Below are positions 1 to 8,002 of a DNA stretch of 64,000 nucleotides, one piece after another. Made by a program: the position numbers and the translations under genes. Under the pieces are notes generated by a model. It was not told where the DNA came from. It saw only the letters and a list, made by a program, of their open reading frames with translations, and did no database searches. Each line of letters opens with the position of its first letter. Positions within the stretch are counted from its first letter, which is position 1. The stretch spans positions 248,001-312,000 of the forward strand of contig UNRJ01000005.1 in assembly GCA_900537125.1 (NCBI GenBank), in the 5' to 3' direction. Source of the DNA: Rhodobacteraceae bacterium Alg238-R152 (GTDB taxonomy: Bacteria > Pseudomonadota > Alphaproteobacteria > Rhodobacterales > Rhodobacteraceae).

Positions 1-78
1 ATCGGCGGCAATGAGAGTTACGTGTCACTGTGCCGACGCCACTGGCGCAAAGCCATGGGCGACACCGCCGAAGGGTAG
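1..78 (+). CDS. tdk: Thymidine kinase, C-terminal end (partial)
   Basis: The first 25 codons of the window read in frame 1 and end in TAG. They begin IGGNESYVSLCRRHW, which matches the conserved C-terminal signature of type II thymidine kinases (IGGNERYVSVCRKHY in E. coli Tdk, from memory). The Cys in this stretch is one of the ligands of the structural zinc in that family. The enzyme phosphorylates thymidine with ATP in pyrimidine salvage. The rest of the gene lies upstream of the window, so nothing can be said about its catalytic part or its operon. Confidence 0.85.
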   Translation: MGGNESYVSLCRRHWRKAMGDTAEG

Positions 79-87
79 GCCTGTCCG

Positions 88-152
88 AAAGGAGGGGCGC
101 TGCCCCTGCCCCCGGGGCGGGGGCCACCCCGGGATATTTTTTGAAAGTGAAT
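88..152. repeat. GC-rich palindromic intergenic element, copy 1
   Basis: The intergenic stretch after tdk has two nested hairpins: GGGGC/GCCCC at 94-106 and CCCCCG/CGGGGG at 109-123. It then ends in a tail CCCCGGGATATTTTTTGAAA followed by GTGAAT. A related tail (GGATACTT, a few bases, GAAAGTGAAT) flanks hairpins at 9643-9710 on the other strand. This suggests a dispersed repeat. It may also serve as terminator between the convergent tdk and dehydrogenase genes, since the stem is followed by a T-run. Confidence 0.6.
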
Positions 153-157
153 AGTGT

Positions 158-1111
158 TCAGACCAGATTGGGGGGCGTTTCCCCCTGCTCATAAGCCAAC
201 AGGTTGGCCACCGCCATCAATCCCATTTCAGTTCGAATTTCCAAGGCCGCCGTGCCGAGATGAGGCAACAACGTGACATTGTCGAGCTTGCGCAGCGCGT
301 CCGGCACACGGGGTTCAAATTCATAAACATCCAGACCCGCCCCGCCAATCTCATTGTTTTGCAACGCCGCGACCAAGGCACTTTCTTTGACCACTTCGCC
401 ACGCGAGATGTTGATGAAATGCGCGTGGCTTTGCATGACACCAAAGACCTTCGCGTCAAACAAATGCTGCGTCTCTGCCCCACCCGGCACCGCCGCAACC
501 AGCACATCCACCTGCGCCGCCAAAGACGCCAGATCCTCGACCTGCTCCGCCGCGTAGGGCAGGTCTTTCTCCGAGCGGCTCCAATATTTCACAGCCATGC
601 CAAAGCCATAGTGGCACCGCTGTGCAATCGCCTGCCCAATGCGTCCCATGCCCGCGATGCCGACGGTTTTGCCACTCACATGCATGCCCAACATCTGGGT
701 TGGGTGCCAACCTTTCCACTGCCCCGCACGCACCAGCCGTTCACCTTCCCCAGCCCGGCGCGCGCTCATCAGCATCAGCGTCATCGCCACATCCGCCGTG
801 GCATCGGTCACAGCCCCCGGCGTGTTGCTCACCAGCACATTGGCTTTGGCCGCTGCCTCCACATCAATGTGATTGTAACCAACGCCAAAATTCGCCAGCA
901 ATTTACAACGCGGGGCCGACACATCGGCAAAAACCTCCGCGTCAAACGCATCCCCCAGCGAAGGCAGCACCATATCGAAATTGCGCAACGCGTCGCGCAG
1001 CTCGTCGCCCTGCATCGGCATATTGTTCAAGCGCACGGTGGTCTGAAACGTCGCACGGGCTTTCTCCAGAACCGCATCAGGCAATGGGCGGGTGATCAAA
1101 AGGCTTTTCAA
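158..1111 (-). CDS. D-2-hydroxyacid dehydrogenase, glyoxylate/hydroxypyruvate reductase type
   Basis: The 317-residue protein has the two-domain D-2-hydroxyacid dehydrogenase architecture. The NAD(P)-binding motif GMGRIG is at residues 154-159. The catalytic Arg lies in NISRGE (R237), the Glu in YEFEP (about E266) and the His in LPHLGT (H284). The family reduces glyoxylate, hydroxypyruvate or similar 2-ketoacids in the cytoplasm. The start is a TTG whose bases overlap the csaA stop codon (aTTGa), so it is probably translationally coupled as the last gene of the ybjN-proC-csaA operon. Exact substrate cannot be read from the sequence; glyoxylate or hydroxypyruvate is the usual annotation for this length and motif set. 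Confidence 0.88.
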   Translation of the reverse strand: MKSLLITRPLPDAVLEKARATFQTTVRLNNMPMQGDELRDALRNFDMVLPSLGDAFDAEVFADVSAPRCKLLANFGVGYNHIDVEAAAKANVLVSNTPGAVTDATADVAMTLMLMSARRAGEGERLVRAGQWKGWHPTQMLGMHVSGKTVGIAGMGRIGQAIAQRCHYGFGMAVKYWSRSEKDLPYAAEQVEDLASLAAQVDVLVAAVPGGAETQHLFDAKVFGVMQSHAHFINISRGEVVKESALVAALQNNEIGGAGLDVYEFEPRVPDALRKLDNVTLLPHLGTAALEIRTEMGLMAVANLLAYEQGETPPNLV

Positions 1112-1449
1112 TGTATACGTCCTCCATTTGGGACCGGCCCATCCGGGCCTATCAATGTAATTTCTCCGGTTTGATCCGGCAGTCCTAAAACCAGCACCTC
1201 GGACATAAATTTTCCGATCTGACGCGGTGGGAAATTCACCACCGCCAGCACTTGTTTTCCCACCAAACTGGCGGGGTCGTAGTTGGCGGTGATCTGTGCA
1301 GACGTCTTGCGCGTGCCAAATTCCTCACCAAAATCCACCCAAAGCTTGATCGCTGGCTTACGTGCCTCCGGATAAGGCTCCGCCTGTACAACCGTGCCGA
1401 CGCGCACATCAACCTTCAGAAAATCATCAAAATCGATGGTGTCAGTCAT
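1108..1449 (-). CDS. csaA: CsaA-type tRNA-binding domain protein
   Basis: At 113 residues the protein is a single oligonucleotide-binding fold of the tRNA_bind type, the usual length for CsaA. The opening FLKVDVRVGTVVQAE and the later VVNFPPRQIGKFMSEVLVLG are characteristic; the NFPPRxIG segment is diagnostic of the CsaA/YgjH group. Members bind tRNA as dimers, and Bacillus CsaA was described as a secretion-related chaperone. The gene overlaps the proC start by 8 bases upstream and the dehydrogenase TTG start downstream, so the three are co-transcribed. Which role applies here is not shown by the sequence. Confidence 0.88.
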   Translation of the reverse strand: MTDTIDFDDFLKVDVRVGTVVQAEPYPEARKPAIKLWVDFGEEFGTRKTSAQITANYDPASLVGKQVLAVVNFPPRQIGKFMSEVLVLGLPDQTGEITLIGPDGPVPNGGRIH

Positions 1450-2257
1450 TGCCCAACTCCCGGCTGCGCTCTGCCGCCGCGCCCACGGTTTTGATCATCA
1501 GGGGCGGCAAGCCATCCGACGTGTCCATCAACACATTAAGCCCGGCCTGCGTGGTGCCATTTGGGCTGGTCACGTTCACGCGCAACTGCTCAGGTGACTC
1601 CTCTGCTGTTTCCGCCAGCGCTCCGGCTCCGGCCACCGTGGCTTTGGCCAATGCCATCGACAACTCTGGCGACAGGCCTTGCGCCTCGCCAGCCGCAGCC
1701 ATGCATTCGATCATATGGAACACATAGGCAGGCCCAGAGCCACTCAAGCCAGTGACCGCGTCCATCTGTCCTTCATTCTCGAGCCGCACAACCTGCCCGA
1801 CGGCTGTGAGCAGCCCTTCTGACGCATCCAATCCAGCCGCACCTGCCGGACCATTGCCAACAATTGCCGTGATGCCTTTGCCCACCGCTGCTGGCGTGTT
1901 GGGCATGGCCCGCACAATTGGAGTTTGACCGCCAAGAATGCCTTCGTAGGTGGCAATCGACACGCCCGCCGCAACGGACACAAACAACGTCTCGCCATTG
2001 CCCATCGCCGCCAAAATAGGCAACGCGTCCGCCATCATCTGCGGCTTCACAGCAATCAACACAATCGCCGGAGCGGTGGGCAAATCGGCGTTCACATGTA
2101 CGCCGCTGCCTTGCACCCAGTCACTTGGAAAGGGGTCTTGCACCCACACGCTGCTGGCAGGCAATCCATCCGCCAACCAGCCTTGCAGCATGGCAGATCC
2201 CATCTTGCCACACCCCAAAAGTACCAGTCCGCGTTTGGCCACATCCGTAATGTTCAT
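1442..2257 (-). CDS. proC: Pyrroline-5-carboxylate reductase
   Basis: This 271-residue protein catalyses the last step of proline synthesis, reducing 1-pyrroline-5-carboxylate with NAD(P)H in the cytoplasm. The N-terminal Rossmann motif LLGCGKMG is at residues 13-20. The C-terminal dimerisation domain carries the family signature around DAVTGLSGSGPAYVF and ends with VTSPNGTTQAGL, which is typical of ProC. Length is normal. The gene lies 31 bases downstream of the ybjN-like gene on the same strand, an arrangement common in alphaproteobacteria, and overlaps csaA. Confidence 0.95.
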   Translation of the reverse strand: MNITDVAKRGLVLLGCGKMGSAMLQGWLADGLPASSVWVQDPFPSDWVQGSGVHVNADLPTAPAIVLIAVKPQMMADALPILAAMGNGETLFVSVAAGVSIATYEGILGGQTPIVRAMPNTPAAVGKGITAIVGNGPAGAAGLDASEGLLTAVGQVVRLENEGQMDAVTGLSGSGPAYVFHMIECMAAAGEAQGLSPELSMALAKATVAGAGALAETAEESPEQLRVNVTSPNGTTQAGLNVLMDTSDGLPPLMIKTVGAAAERSRELGND

Positions 2258-2288
2258 GAAAGCCCCCTCTGTTCCTCAGGGGCAAGTG

Positions 2289-2789
2289 TTACGCCCGCCC
2301 GTAGGCCTCTGCAATGGCAACTTGCATCGCATCTTTCACAGTTCTCTCGCCCCAAACCACAAGCTGAAACGCCGGGTAAAACCGCTCGGAATTTTGAATG
2401 GCGCCGCGGATCAAGGTGTCGATCTGCTCGGGGCTGGCAACCTGCCCCCCGGTCAGCACCAACCCATAGCGATAAATCATCAGCTGCTGCTTGTCCCAAT
2501 AGGTAAACGCGCCTGCCCAGCACTCATCGTTCACCGCATTCAACGTCTCATACAGCGCTGGCAGCCTCTCTTTGGGCGGCTCTGCTTCATAAGAACACAC
2601 AAGCTTCAACGTCTCGTCATACGCGGACCAGGCCAATGTGATGGAATAGGTCTTCCACTGCCCTTCCACTTCCATGGCAATCTGATCGTCTGCAATGCGT
2701 TCAAACGTCCAATCCCGCACACCGGCAATATGCTCGACAATGTCGATCGGGTGCAGGTCTTCCTCGAGAAACTGCTCGGAAAATGCCAT
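2289..2789 (-). CDS. YbjN domain-containing protein
   Basis: The 166-residue protein matches the YbjN family, a fold related to type III secretion chaperones. It has a DxxxxVEGQWKTYS-like core, then LKLVCSYEAEPP and VNDECWAGAFTYW, features I recognise from alphaproteobacterial YbjN proteins. No signal peptide or membrane segment is visible, so it should be cytoplasmic. It is the first gene of an operon with proC, and its upstream region (2790-3044) carries the DnaA-box cluster shared with the divergent PhzF-family gene. The molecular function of the family is not settled; involvement in stress or motility has been proposed in enterobacteria. Confidence 0.82.
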   Translation of the reverse strand: MAFSEQFLEEDLHPIDIVEHIAGVRDWTFERIADDQIAMEVEGQWKTYSITLAWSAYDETLKLVCSYEAEPPKERLPALYETLNAVNDECWAGAFTYWDKQQLMIYRYGLVLTGGQVASPEQIDTLIRGAIQNSERFYPAFQLVVWGERTVKDAMQVAIAEAYGRA

Positions 2790-2861
2790 GGCGCCACCTC
2801 GTTGGTTTTATCGCGCGGTAGGAGTGGCAGCTCCCTAGCGCTTGGTGTCTGCTCTAAGACC

Positions 2862-2957
2862 TGTGGATAAGTCCACTTTCATTACAACATATGGTGGTGG
2901 GCTGCGACTCCGCTGTAAAGCAAAATATCTGTGGATAACGCAATAAGTTGTGGATTA
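2862..2957. promoter_or_regulatory. Cluster of three DnaA-box-like sites
   Basis: Two exact copies of TGTGGATAA (reverse complement of the strict DnaA box TTATCCACA) lie at 2862-2870 and 2930-2938. A one-mismatch copy, TGTGGATTA, lies at 2949-2957. All three have the same orientation, within 96 bases, in the divergent intergenic region between the ybjN-like gene and the PhzF-family gene. The sequence after the last box is AT-rich. No replication gene is nearby. It may be a DnaA-regulated promoter or a DnaA-titrating site; an origin is less likely from the gene context. Confidence 0.7.
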
Positions 2958-3044
2958 AACTAAACTACACACAAGTTTCCGGCCCTTGGTCGGAAGCCCA
3001 CGGAGAGAATTTCTCAAGTTCGCCCCAAAACAAGTGATGGTGTC

Positions 3045-3878
3045 ATGACCGCTGTATTTCCGTTTTCCCAGGTTGATGTGTTTTCTGATCACACCAGTTT
3101 TGGCAACCCCTTGGCCGTTGTGGCAGATGCAGAGCGACTAGACCAAACCCAAATGGCGCAATTGAGCCATTGGACCAATCTCAGCGAGACGTGTTTTCTA
3201 CTGCATCCCACAGAAGACGCTGCCGACTACCGCGTGCGCATTTTCACACCTTTGCAAGAACTGCCGTTTGCCGGTCATCCAACCCTTGGTGCCTGTCACG
3301 TCTGGCTGGCCCATGGCGGGCAGCCACAAGCCGACGACGTGGTGCAACAATGCGGCGCAGGTCTGATCCGCATCCGCCGCGACAACGGGCGTCTGTTTTT
3401 CTGCGCTCCGCCTTTGCGGCGCAGCGGGCCGCTTGAGAACGACCTAAGCGCACGTGTCGCGGCTGCGCTTGATGTATCGCCTTCAGACGTTGAAGCCGCC
3501 GCTTGGGTCGACAACGGCCCCGGCTGGGCCGCACTCCTACTCAAAGACCGGCAATCGCTGCTGCAAGCCAAACCGGACTACGCGGCCCTCAAAGGCATGC
3601 GCGTCGGCTTGGTGGCCCCGGTCAGCGAAGCTGGCCATGGGTTTGACTTCGAAGTCCGCGCCTTCTCGGCAGGCGGCTTTGAAGATCCTGTCACAGGAAG
3701 CCTCAATGCTGGTATCGCCCAATGGCTGCTGGGGGACCGCATTGCCACGGGAGACTACGTCGCCGCGCAAGGCACGCTTTTGGGGCGCAAAGGCCGGGTA
3801 CATGTGCAGCAAGACGGAGCCGACATCTGGGTGGGCGGTGCCGTGCAAGACGGCATCACCGGCAGCCTGAAACTCTGA
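3045..3878 (+). CDS. PhzF family isomerase/epimerase
   Basis: The 277-residue protein has the PhzF duplicated-barrel signature. The N-terminus runs QVDVFSDHTSFGNPLAVV. The catalytic acid candidate is E48 in NLSET, as in PhzF, followed by the TPLQELPFAGHPTLG loop. The second half has GGFEDPVTGSLNAG, the characteristic DPVTGS motif. PhzF itself isomerises trans-2,3-dihydro-3-hydroxyanthranilate, but no phenazine genes are present here, so the substrate is unknown and a general isomerase label is safer. The gene stands alone and its promoter region is the DnaA-box region. It ends before a bidirectional terminator shared with ubiK. Confidence 0.9.
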   Translation: MTAVFPFSQVDVFSDHTSFGNPLAVVADAERLDQTQMAQLSHWTNLSETCFLLHPTEDAADYRVRIFTPLQELPFAGHPTLGACHVWLAHGGQPQADDVVQQCGAGLIRIRRDNGRLFFCAPPLRRSGPLENDLSARVAAALDVSPSDVEAAAWVDNGPGWAALLLKDRQSLLQAKPDYAALKGMRVGLVAPVSEAGHGFDFEVRAFSAGGFEDPVTGSLNAGIAQWLLGDRIATGDYVAAQGTLLGRKGRVHVQQDGADIWVGGAVQDGITGSLKL

Positions 3879-3891
3879 AACCCAAGACAAC

Positions 3892-3921
3892 AAAAAAGGC
3901 CAGCCACCCGGCCAGCCTTTC
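3892..3921. terminator. Bidirectional terminator between phzF-like gene and ubiK
   Basis: The stem AAAGGC with inner GCC pairs with GGC and GCCTTT around an ACCC loop, with a CA/CA internal mismatch. It has an A-run on the left and T residues on the right, so it can act for both converging genes. Confidence 0.6.
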
Positions 3922-3944
3922 TCAAATCCAATAGTCTAAGTAGC

Positions 3945-4190
3945 TTAGCCCGCTTTGCCTTCCAACGCCTCAATCCGCGCTTTCAAAGCTTCGTTTTCTT
4001 CGCGGGCTTTTTGCGCCATGCCGCGCACCGCATCAAATTCCTCGCGAGTGACAAAGTCCCGATCCGCCAGCCAACGATCCAGCATCGACTTCATCGCGTT
4101 GTCGGCCTCGTCTTTGGCGCCCTGAGCCACACCCATGGCGTTGGTCATCAACTGAGACATGTCATCCATGAACTTGTTCCGGGTTTGCAT
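3945..4190 (-). CDS. ubiK: Accessory factor UbiK family protein
   Basis: This 81-residue protein starts [20 protein letters not shown] and ends in a charged coiled coil ([20 protein letters not shown], then KARIEALEG). That is the layout of the BMFP/UbiK family (YqiC): an amphipathic membrane-binding N-terminus and a C-terminal trimeric coiled coil. In E. coli UbiK assists the UbiJ lipid-binding factor in ubiquinone synthesis. A longer reading frame continues far upstream but runs antisense to lgt, so the internal ATG at 4190 is the correct start. It is divergent from lgt with about 90 bases between them. Confidence 0.88.
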   Translation of the reverse strand: MQTRNKFMDDMSQLMTNAMGVAQGAKDEADNAMKSMLDRWLADRDFVTREEFDAVRGMAQKAREENEALKARIEALEGKAG

Positions 4191-4280
4191 CGTTCTCTCC
4201 GCATTGTGATCCTGACTGCCTATATGGGCACCAACCCGCCCAGACACAAGGTTGACTTTGTCGCAAGGGAAAGGCCACTT

Positions 4281-5186
4281 GTGGCGCAAACACACGCGCA
4301 ATGGAGCAGTCCCATTCAGTTCCCAAATATCTCGCCGGAAATCTTCACTATCTCCGCCTTTGGCATGGAATTTGCCCTGCGCTGGTACGCGCTGGCCTAT
4401 ATCGTTGGTATCCTGATCGGCTGGCGCATTGTGGTTGCCGCCGTGAACCGGGCAGCGCTTTGGCCCAAAGACACCGCCCCCATCACCGCCCGTCAAATCG
4501 AAGACCTGCTGACTTGGGTCATTCTTGGCGTGATCGCTGGTGGCCGGCTTGGCTATGTGCTGTTTTACAAACCCGCTTTCTATCTCGCTAATCCCGGTGA
4601 CATCATCCGCATCTGGGACGGCGGCATGTCCTTTCACGGCGGCATGTTGGGTGTGATTGTGGCAGGATGGCTCTACTGCCAGAAACACGGCCTGATCAAA
4701 ATACAAGTTGGCGACGCCATGGCGATAGGCGTGCCGATCGGCCTGTTCTTGGGGCGCATCGCAAACTTCATCAACGCCGAACTCTGGGGCCGCCCTACCG
4801 ATCTGCCGTGGGGCGTGATCTTCCCCGGCCACGCCGCTCAGGACTGCGGCCAGCTTGCCGCGCTCTGCGCCCGCCATCCGTCTCAGCTTTATGAAGCTCT
4901 GATGGAAGGTCTGATCCTTGGCGTCGCCCTGCTTTACCTCGCCTACCGCCGCGGCGCGCTCAAAGCTCCCGGCACCATCACCGGCACATTCTTTGTCGGC
5001 TACGGCCTTGCACGTTTTATCGTCGAATTCTTCCGCCAGCCTGACGCGCAGTTCATCTCTGAGGGCAACCCATTGGGCCTCGCGCTGCAATTTGGCGGTT
5101 ATGGCTTCACCATGGGCCAACTTCTGTCGCTGCCAATGATCGCTCTTGGCGCCTATCTGATCCTGCGCGCCAAACGCCACTCATGA
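4281..5186 (+). CDS. lgt: Prolipoprotein diacylglyceryl transferase
   Basis: Lgt moves a diacylglyceryl group from phosphatidylglycerol to the lipobox Cys of prolipoproteins in the inner membrane. From the GTG at 4281 the protein is 301 residues, normal for the family, with AAGGGAAAGG as ribosome site six bases upstream. Upstream in-frame codons overlap the promoter region and do not look like Lgt. The protein is a multi-pass membrane protein; recognisable segments are [28 protein letters not shown] and the signature [16 protein letters not shown]. The family consensus has Gly where this one has Ala in GRIANF. It overlaps midA by four bases (ATGA) and heads the lgt-midA-pgeF operon. Confidence 0.93.
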   Translation: MAQTHAQWSSPIQFPNISPEIFTISAFGMEFALRWYALAYIVGILIGWRIVVAAVNRAALWPKDTAPITARQIEDLLTWVILGVIAGGRLGYVLFYKPAFYLANPGDIIRIWDGGMSFHGGMLGVIVAGWLYCQKHGLIKIQVGDAMAIGVPIGLFLGRIANFINAELWGRPTDLPWGVIFPGHAAQDCGQLAALCARHPSQLYEALMEGLILGVALLYLAYRRGALKAPGTITGTFFVGYGLARFIVEFFRQPDAQFISEGNPLGLALQFGGYGFTMGQLLSLPMIALGAYLILRAKRHS

Positions 5187-6241
5187 GCGAGCTGACCCAA
5201 CATCTGCTGGCCCGCATCGAAGCCCACGGCCCCATGACCGTGGCCGACTTCATGAGCGAAGCCCTGCTGCACCCCACGTTGGGCTACTACACCACACGCG
5301 ATCCGCTAGGTGCCGAGGGGGATTTCACCACCGCGCCAGAGATCAGCCAGATGTTTGGCGAGCTGATCGGCCTCGCGCTGGCGCAAAGCTGGCTCGACCA
5401 AGGCGCCCCTACGCCCTTTACGCTGGCCGAACTTGGCCCTGGTCGCGGCACGCTTATGGCCGACATCCTGCGCGCCACCCGCGTCGTGCCCGGCTTTCAC
5501 GCCGCTGCACAGATCCACCTTGTAGAAGCCTCCCCAACGCTGCGCGCCAAACAACGCGAGACCATCGCCGCTGAGATCACCCACCACGACACCGTGGACA
5601 CGCTGCCAGAGCAGCCGCTGTTTTTGATCGCTAACGAATTCTTCGACGCGCTGCCAATCCGCCAATTCCAACGCGGCCCGATCGGCTGGCATGAACGCCT
5701 GATTGCCATGCGCGACAGCGCACTGACCTTTGCCTTTGGCCCCGAACTGCCGCAGCCACAGCTCGAACATCGCCTTACCGACACCACACAGGACATGATT
5801 GTCGAAACCTGCGCGCCCGCGTTTTCCGTTGCCTCCGAGATCGGCACCCGTATCCACAACCACGGCGGCGCTGCGCTGTTGATCGACTACGGCGACTGGC
5901 GCTCAAAGGGCGACACCCTACAAGCGCTCAAAGACCACACGTTTGCCAATCCGCTCGCCGCCCCGGGAGAAGCCGACATCACCGCCCATGTTGATTTCGA
6001 GGCCCTCGCCCAAGCCGCCCCCTGCGGCCACACAAAACTGACCCCCCAAGGTGTCTTCCTCGAGCAACTCGGCATCACCCCGCGCGCCCAAGCCTTGGCC
6101 AATCACCTGTCTGACGACGCCTTACAATCCCACATCGCCGCACATCGCCGCTTGACGCACCCCGAGGAAATGGGAAACCTGTTCAAAGTGCTCGCGCTCT
6201 TTCCGGAAAACGGCACCCCTCCACCAGGATGCACCTTATGA
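5183..6241 (+). CDS. MidA/NDUFAF7 family SAM-dependent methyltransferase
   Basis: The 352-residue protein belongs to the DUF185 family. In mitochondria NDUFAF7 methylates an arginine of a complex I subunit during assembly. The SAM-binding glycine loop is [11 protein letters not shown], preceded by [19 protein letters not shown], and the motif [13 protein letters not shown] follows; all are hallmarks of the family. Its bacterial substrate is less certain, with the homologous NuoD subunit a reasonable guess. It overlaps lgt at its start and pgeF at its end by four bases each, so the three are translationally coupled. Confidence 0.9.
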   Translation: MSELTQHLLARIEAHGPMTVADFMSEALLHPTLGYYTTRDPLGAEGDFTTAPEISQMFGELIGLALAQSWLDQGAPTPFTLAELGPGRGTLMADILRATRVVPGFHAAAQIHLVEASPTLRAKQRETIAAEITHHDTVDTLPEQPLFLIANEFFDALPIRQFQRGPIGWHERLIAMRDSALTFAFGPELPQPQLEHRLTDTTQDMIVETCAPAFSVASEIGTRIHNHGGAALLIDYGDWRSKGDTLQALKDHTFANPLAAPGEADITAHVDFEALAQAAPCGHTKLTPQGVFLEQLGITPRAQALANHLSDDALQSHIAAHRRLTHPEEMGNLFKVLALFPENGTPPPGCTL

Positions 6242-6999
6242 CGCTTGAGATTCTGACCTCAGACCTGCTTGCCCCCGTGCGCCACGGGTTCTTCACCCGT
6301 CGCGGTGGTGCGTCGTCTGGCGTATTCCACGGTCTCAACTGTGGCATTGGCAGCTCTGATCAAACCGAGATTGTCACCATCAACCGCCAACGCGTGGCCA
6401 ATGCCATGGACGTAGAGCTTTCGCACCTCGCTGGCGTGCACCAAATTCACTCCGCTGATGTGGCCACACTCACCGCGCCTATCGACGACGGTGAGCGCCC
6501 CCGCGCTGACGCCCTTGTCACCGCCACACCTGGCCTCGCCCTGTCGATTCTCACCGCAGATTGCCAGCCGGTGTTGTTTTGCGACGTCAAGGCCGGTGTG
6601 ATTGGCGCAGCGCACGCCGGATGGCGTGGCGCGCTGGACGGCGTGCTTGAGGCCACAGTGGACGCCATGGAAGCCCTCGGCGCGCATCGCTCCACTATCA
6701 GCGCGGTGATTGGCCCCTGCATCAGCCAGCCAGCCTACGAAGTGGGTCCAGAATTTCTCGACGCCTTCCTCGCCGAGGACATCGCCAACAACCGATTCTT
6801 CGCGGATGGCGGCGGCGACCGCAAATTTTTCGACCTGCCCGGCTACGGCCTGCATCGTTTACGATCTGCGAACGTTGGCAATGCAGAGTGGACGCGCCAA
6901 TGCACCTATTCTGACGCTGACAAATTTTACTCTTTCCGTCGCACAACCCATGCCAAGGAGGCCGACTACGGCCGCCTGATTACATCTATACGGCTGTAA
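6238..6999 (+). CDS. pgeF: Purine nucleoside phosphorylase/laccase-domain protein (YfiH/LACC1 family)
   Basis: The 253-residue protein has the metal-binding motifs of the YfiH (DUF152) family: the His in GVHQIHSADV, LTADCQPVLF with its Cys, AHAGWRGALDG and IGPCISQPAYEVG. Family members cleave purine nucleosides with phosphate, and PgeF in E. coli edits misincorporated L-Ser from peptidoglycan intermediates; older databases call them polyphenol oxidase or laccase. I chose ATG at 6238, which overlaps the midA stop (ATGA) and has AGGA eight bases upstream, over the ATG at 6229, which has no spacing to that site. Confidence 0.88.
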   Translation: MTLEILTSDLLAPVRHGFFTRRGGASSGVFHGLNCGIGSSDQTEIVTINRQRVANAMDVELSHLAGVHQIHSADVATLTAPIDDGERPRADALVTATPGLALSILTADCQPVLFCDVKAGVIGAAHAGWRGALDGVLEATVDAMEALGAHRSTISAVIGPCISQPAYEVGPEFLDAFLAEDIANNRFFADGGGDRKFFDLPGYGLHRLRSANVGNAEWTRQCTYSDADKFYSFRRTTHAKEADYGRLITSIRL

Positions 7000-7152
7000 A
7001 TAAACAGATTTTACAGTTACCTCAAATTTGTCGCGCTATTTTCCACAAATCTGACCAATCCTGCCGCATCTCTGCCCCATTTCGACACGAGACTGATCTC
7101 AAGTTGGAAACAATGGTCCACAAGAGACCAAGACATGCCAAGGAGAGCAGAC

Positions 7153-7293
7153 ATGAAAACCCAGAGCCGCTTTATCAAATCCGTCGTTGCCGCATCCAAA
7201 GCTGACGCCCCACAAATGCCGTGGGCCCGTGGCACACGCCGCGCCGCTTTCATCGCAAAGCGCAAAGGCGTGACACTCAAGCAAGCCGCTTAA
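7153..7293 (+). CDS. Small basic conserved-type protein, 46 residues
   Basis: This is a short frame beginning MKTQSRFIKSVVAA and ending in TLKQAA. It is preceded by a good ribosome site (AAGGAGAG) and followed by a terminator-like hairpin at 7327. The composition is strongly basic (about a fifth Lys plus Arg), with a central PWARGTRRAAFIAKRK. I recall similar short hypothetical proteins in Roseobacter genomes, but I cannot name a function. A nucleic-acid-binding or ribosome-associated role would suit the charge but is a guess. The reading frames on the opposite strand here are longer but have no ribosome site. Confidence 0.7.
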   Translation: MKTQSRFIKSVVAASKADAPQMPWARGTRRAAFIAKRKGVTLKQAA

Positions 7294-7326
7294 GCACTTG
7301 TAGCACCCGCCTCACCTCGTATTTCC

Positions 7327-7366
7327 GCAAAGCATCTTGCATTTTGGCAGGGTGCTTTTGCGTTTT
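7327..7366 (+). terminator. Probable terminator after the small basic protein gene
   Basis: An imperfect stem pairs GCAAAGCA with TGCTTTTGC around an inner TTGC/GGCA region, followed by GTTTTC. It separates the small gene from purE. Confidence 0.5.
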
Positions 7367-7510
7367 CTAGGCCACATGCATCCGCACAAATACCGCAACC
7401 CAACGCACCTCAAGTTACTCGCTTGGCATTTTTGCAGATCCAACCCGCCGCATTGCTTAAATCCTTGAACCGTCTATAACGCGATCCAAATTCTCATCTC
7501 AGAGGCGCAT

Positions 7511-8002
7511 ATGACGGACACACCTCAAGTTGGAATCATCATGGGCAGCCAGTCTGACTGGCCCACGATGAAAGAAGCAGCCACCATCCTTGAAGAGCTG
7601 GGCATTTCTTACGAGAAAAAGATTGTCTCCGCCCACCGCACCCCAGACCGCCTCTGGGCATATGGCAAAGAGGCCGCCGGTCGCGGCCTGCAGGTGATCA
7701 TTGCCGGTGCTGGCGGCGCAGCCCACCTGCCTGGCATGATGGCCTCCAAAACCCGCGTGCCAGTTGTGGGTGTGCCGGTGCAAACCCGCGCGCTTTCTGG
7801 TGTCGACAGCCTCTATTCCATTGTGCAAATGCCCAAAGGCTTCCCGGTGGCCACCATGGCCATCGGTGCCGCCGGTGCCGCCAACGCGGGCCTGATGGCC
7901 GCCGGCATTCTGGCGCTGCAAGATGATGACCTGGCCGAACGTCTCGACGCCTGGCGCGACGCCCTGTCCGCCTCCATTCCGGATGAGCCGCAAGATGACT
8001 GA
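7511..8002 (+). CDS. purE: 5-(carboxyamino)imidazole ribonucleotide mutase
   Basis: PurE converts N5-CAIR to CAIR in purine synthesis, after PurK. At 163 residues it has the usual length for class I PurE. The signatures are [12 protein letters not shown] at the N-terminus with the substrate-binding Ser and Asp, then [11 protein letters not shown] with the catalytic His, and [11 protein letters not shown] in the octameric core. purK begins eight bases before the purE stop, so the two are coupled. There is no obvious PUR-box palindrome in the 140 bases upstream. Confidence 0.97.
   Translation: MTDTPQVGIIMGSQSDWPTMKEAATILEELGISYEKKIVSAHRTPDRLWAYGKEAAGRGLQVIIAGAGGAAHLPGMMASKTRVPVVGVPVQTRALSGVDSLYSIVQMPKGFPVATMAIGAAGAANAGLMAAGILALQDDDLAERLDAWRDALSASIPDEPQDD

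Noticed and set aside
2862-2957. DnaA-box cluster read as the chromosomal origin
   Set aside because: None of the genes usually flanking the alphaproteobacterial origin are present and only three boxes are seen; kept as a DnaA site rather than called an origin.
3045-3878. PhzF-family gene read as part of phenazine synthesis
   Set aside because: No other phz genes are in the window; the family is broad and the neighbours are unrelated.
4191-5180. Minus-strand extension of the ubiK frame to a 411-residue protein
   Set aside because: The upper part is antisense to lgt and rich in His, Gln and Lys with no domain; the internal ATG at 4190 gives a normal UbiK.
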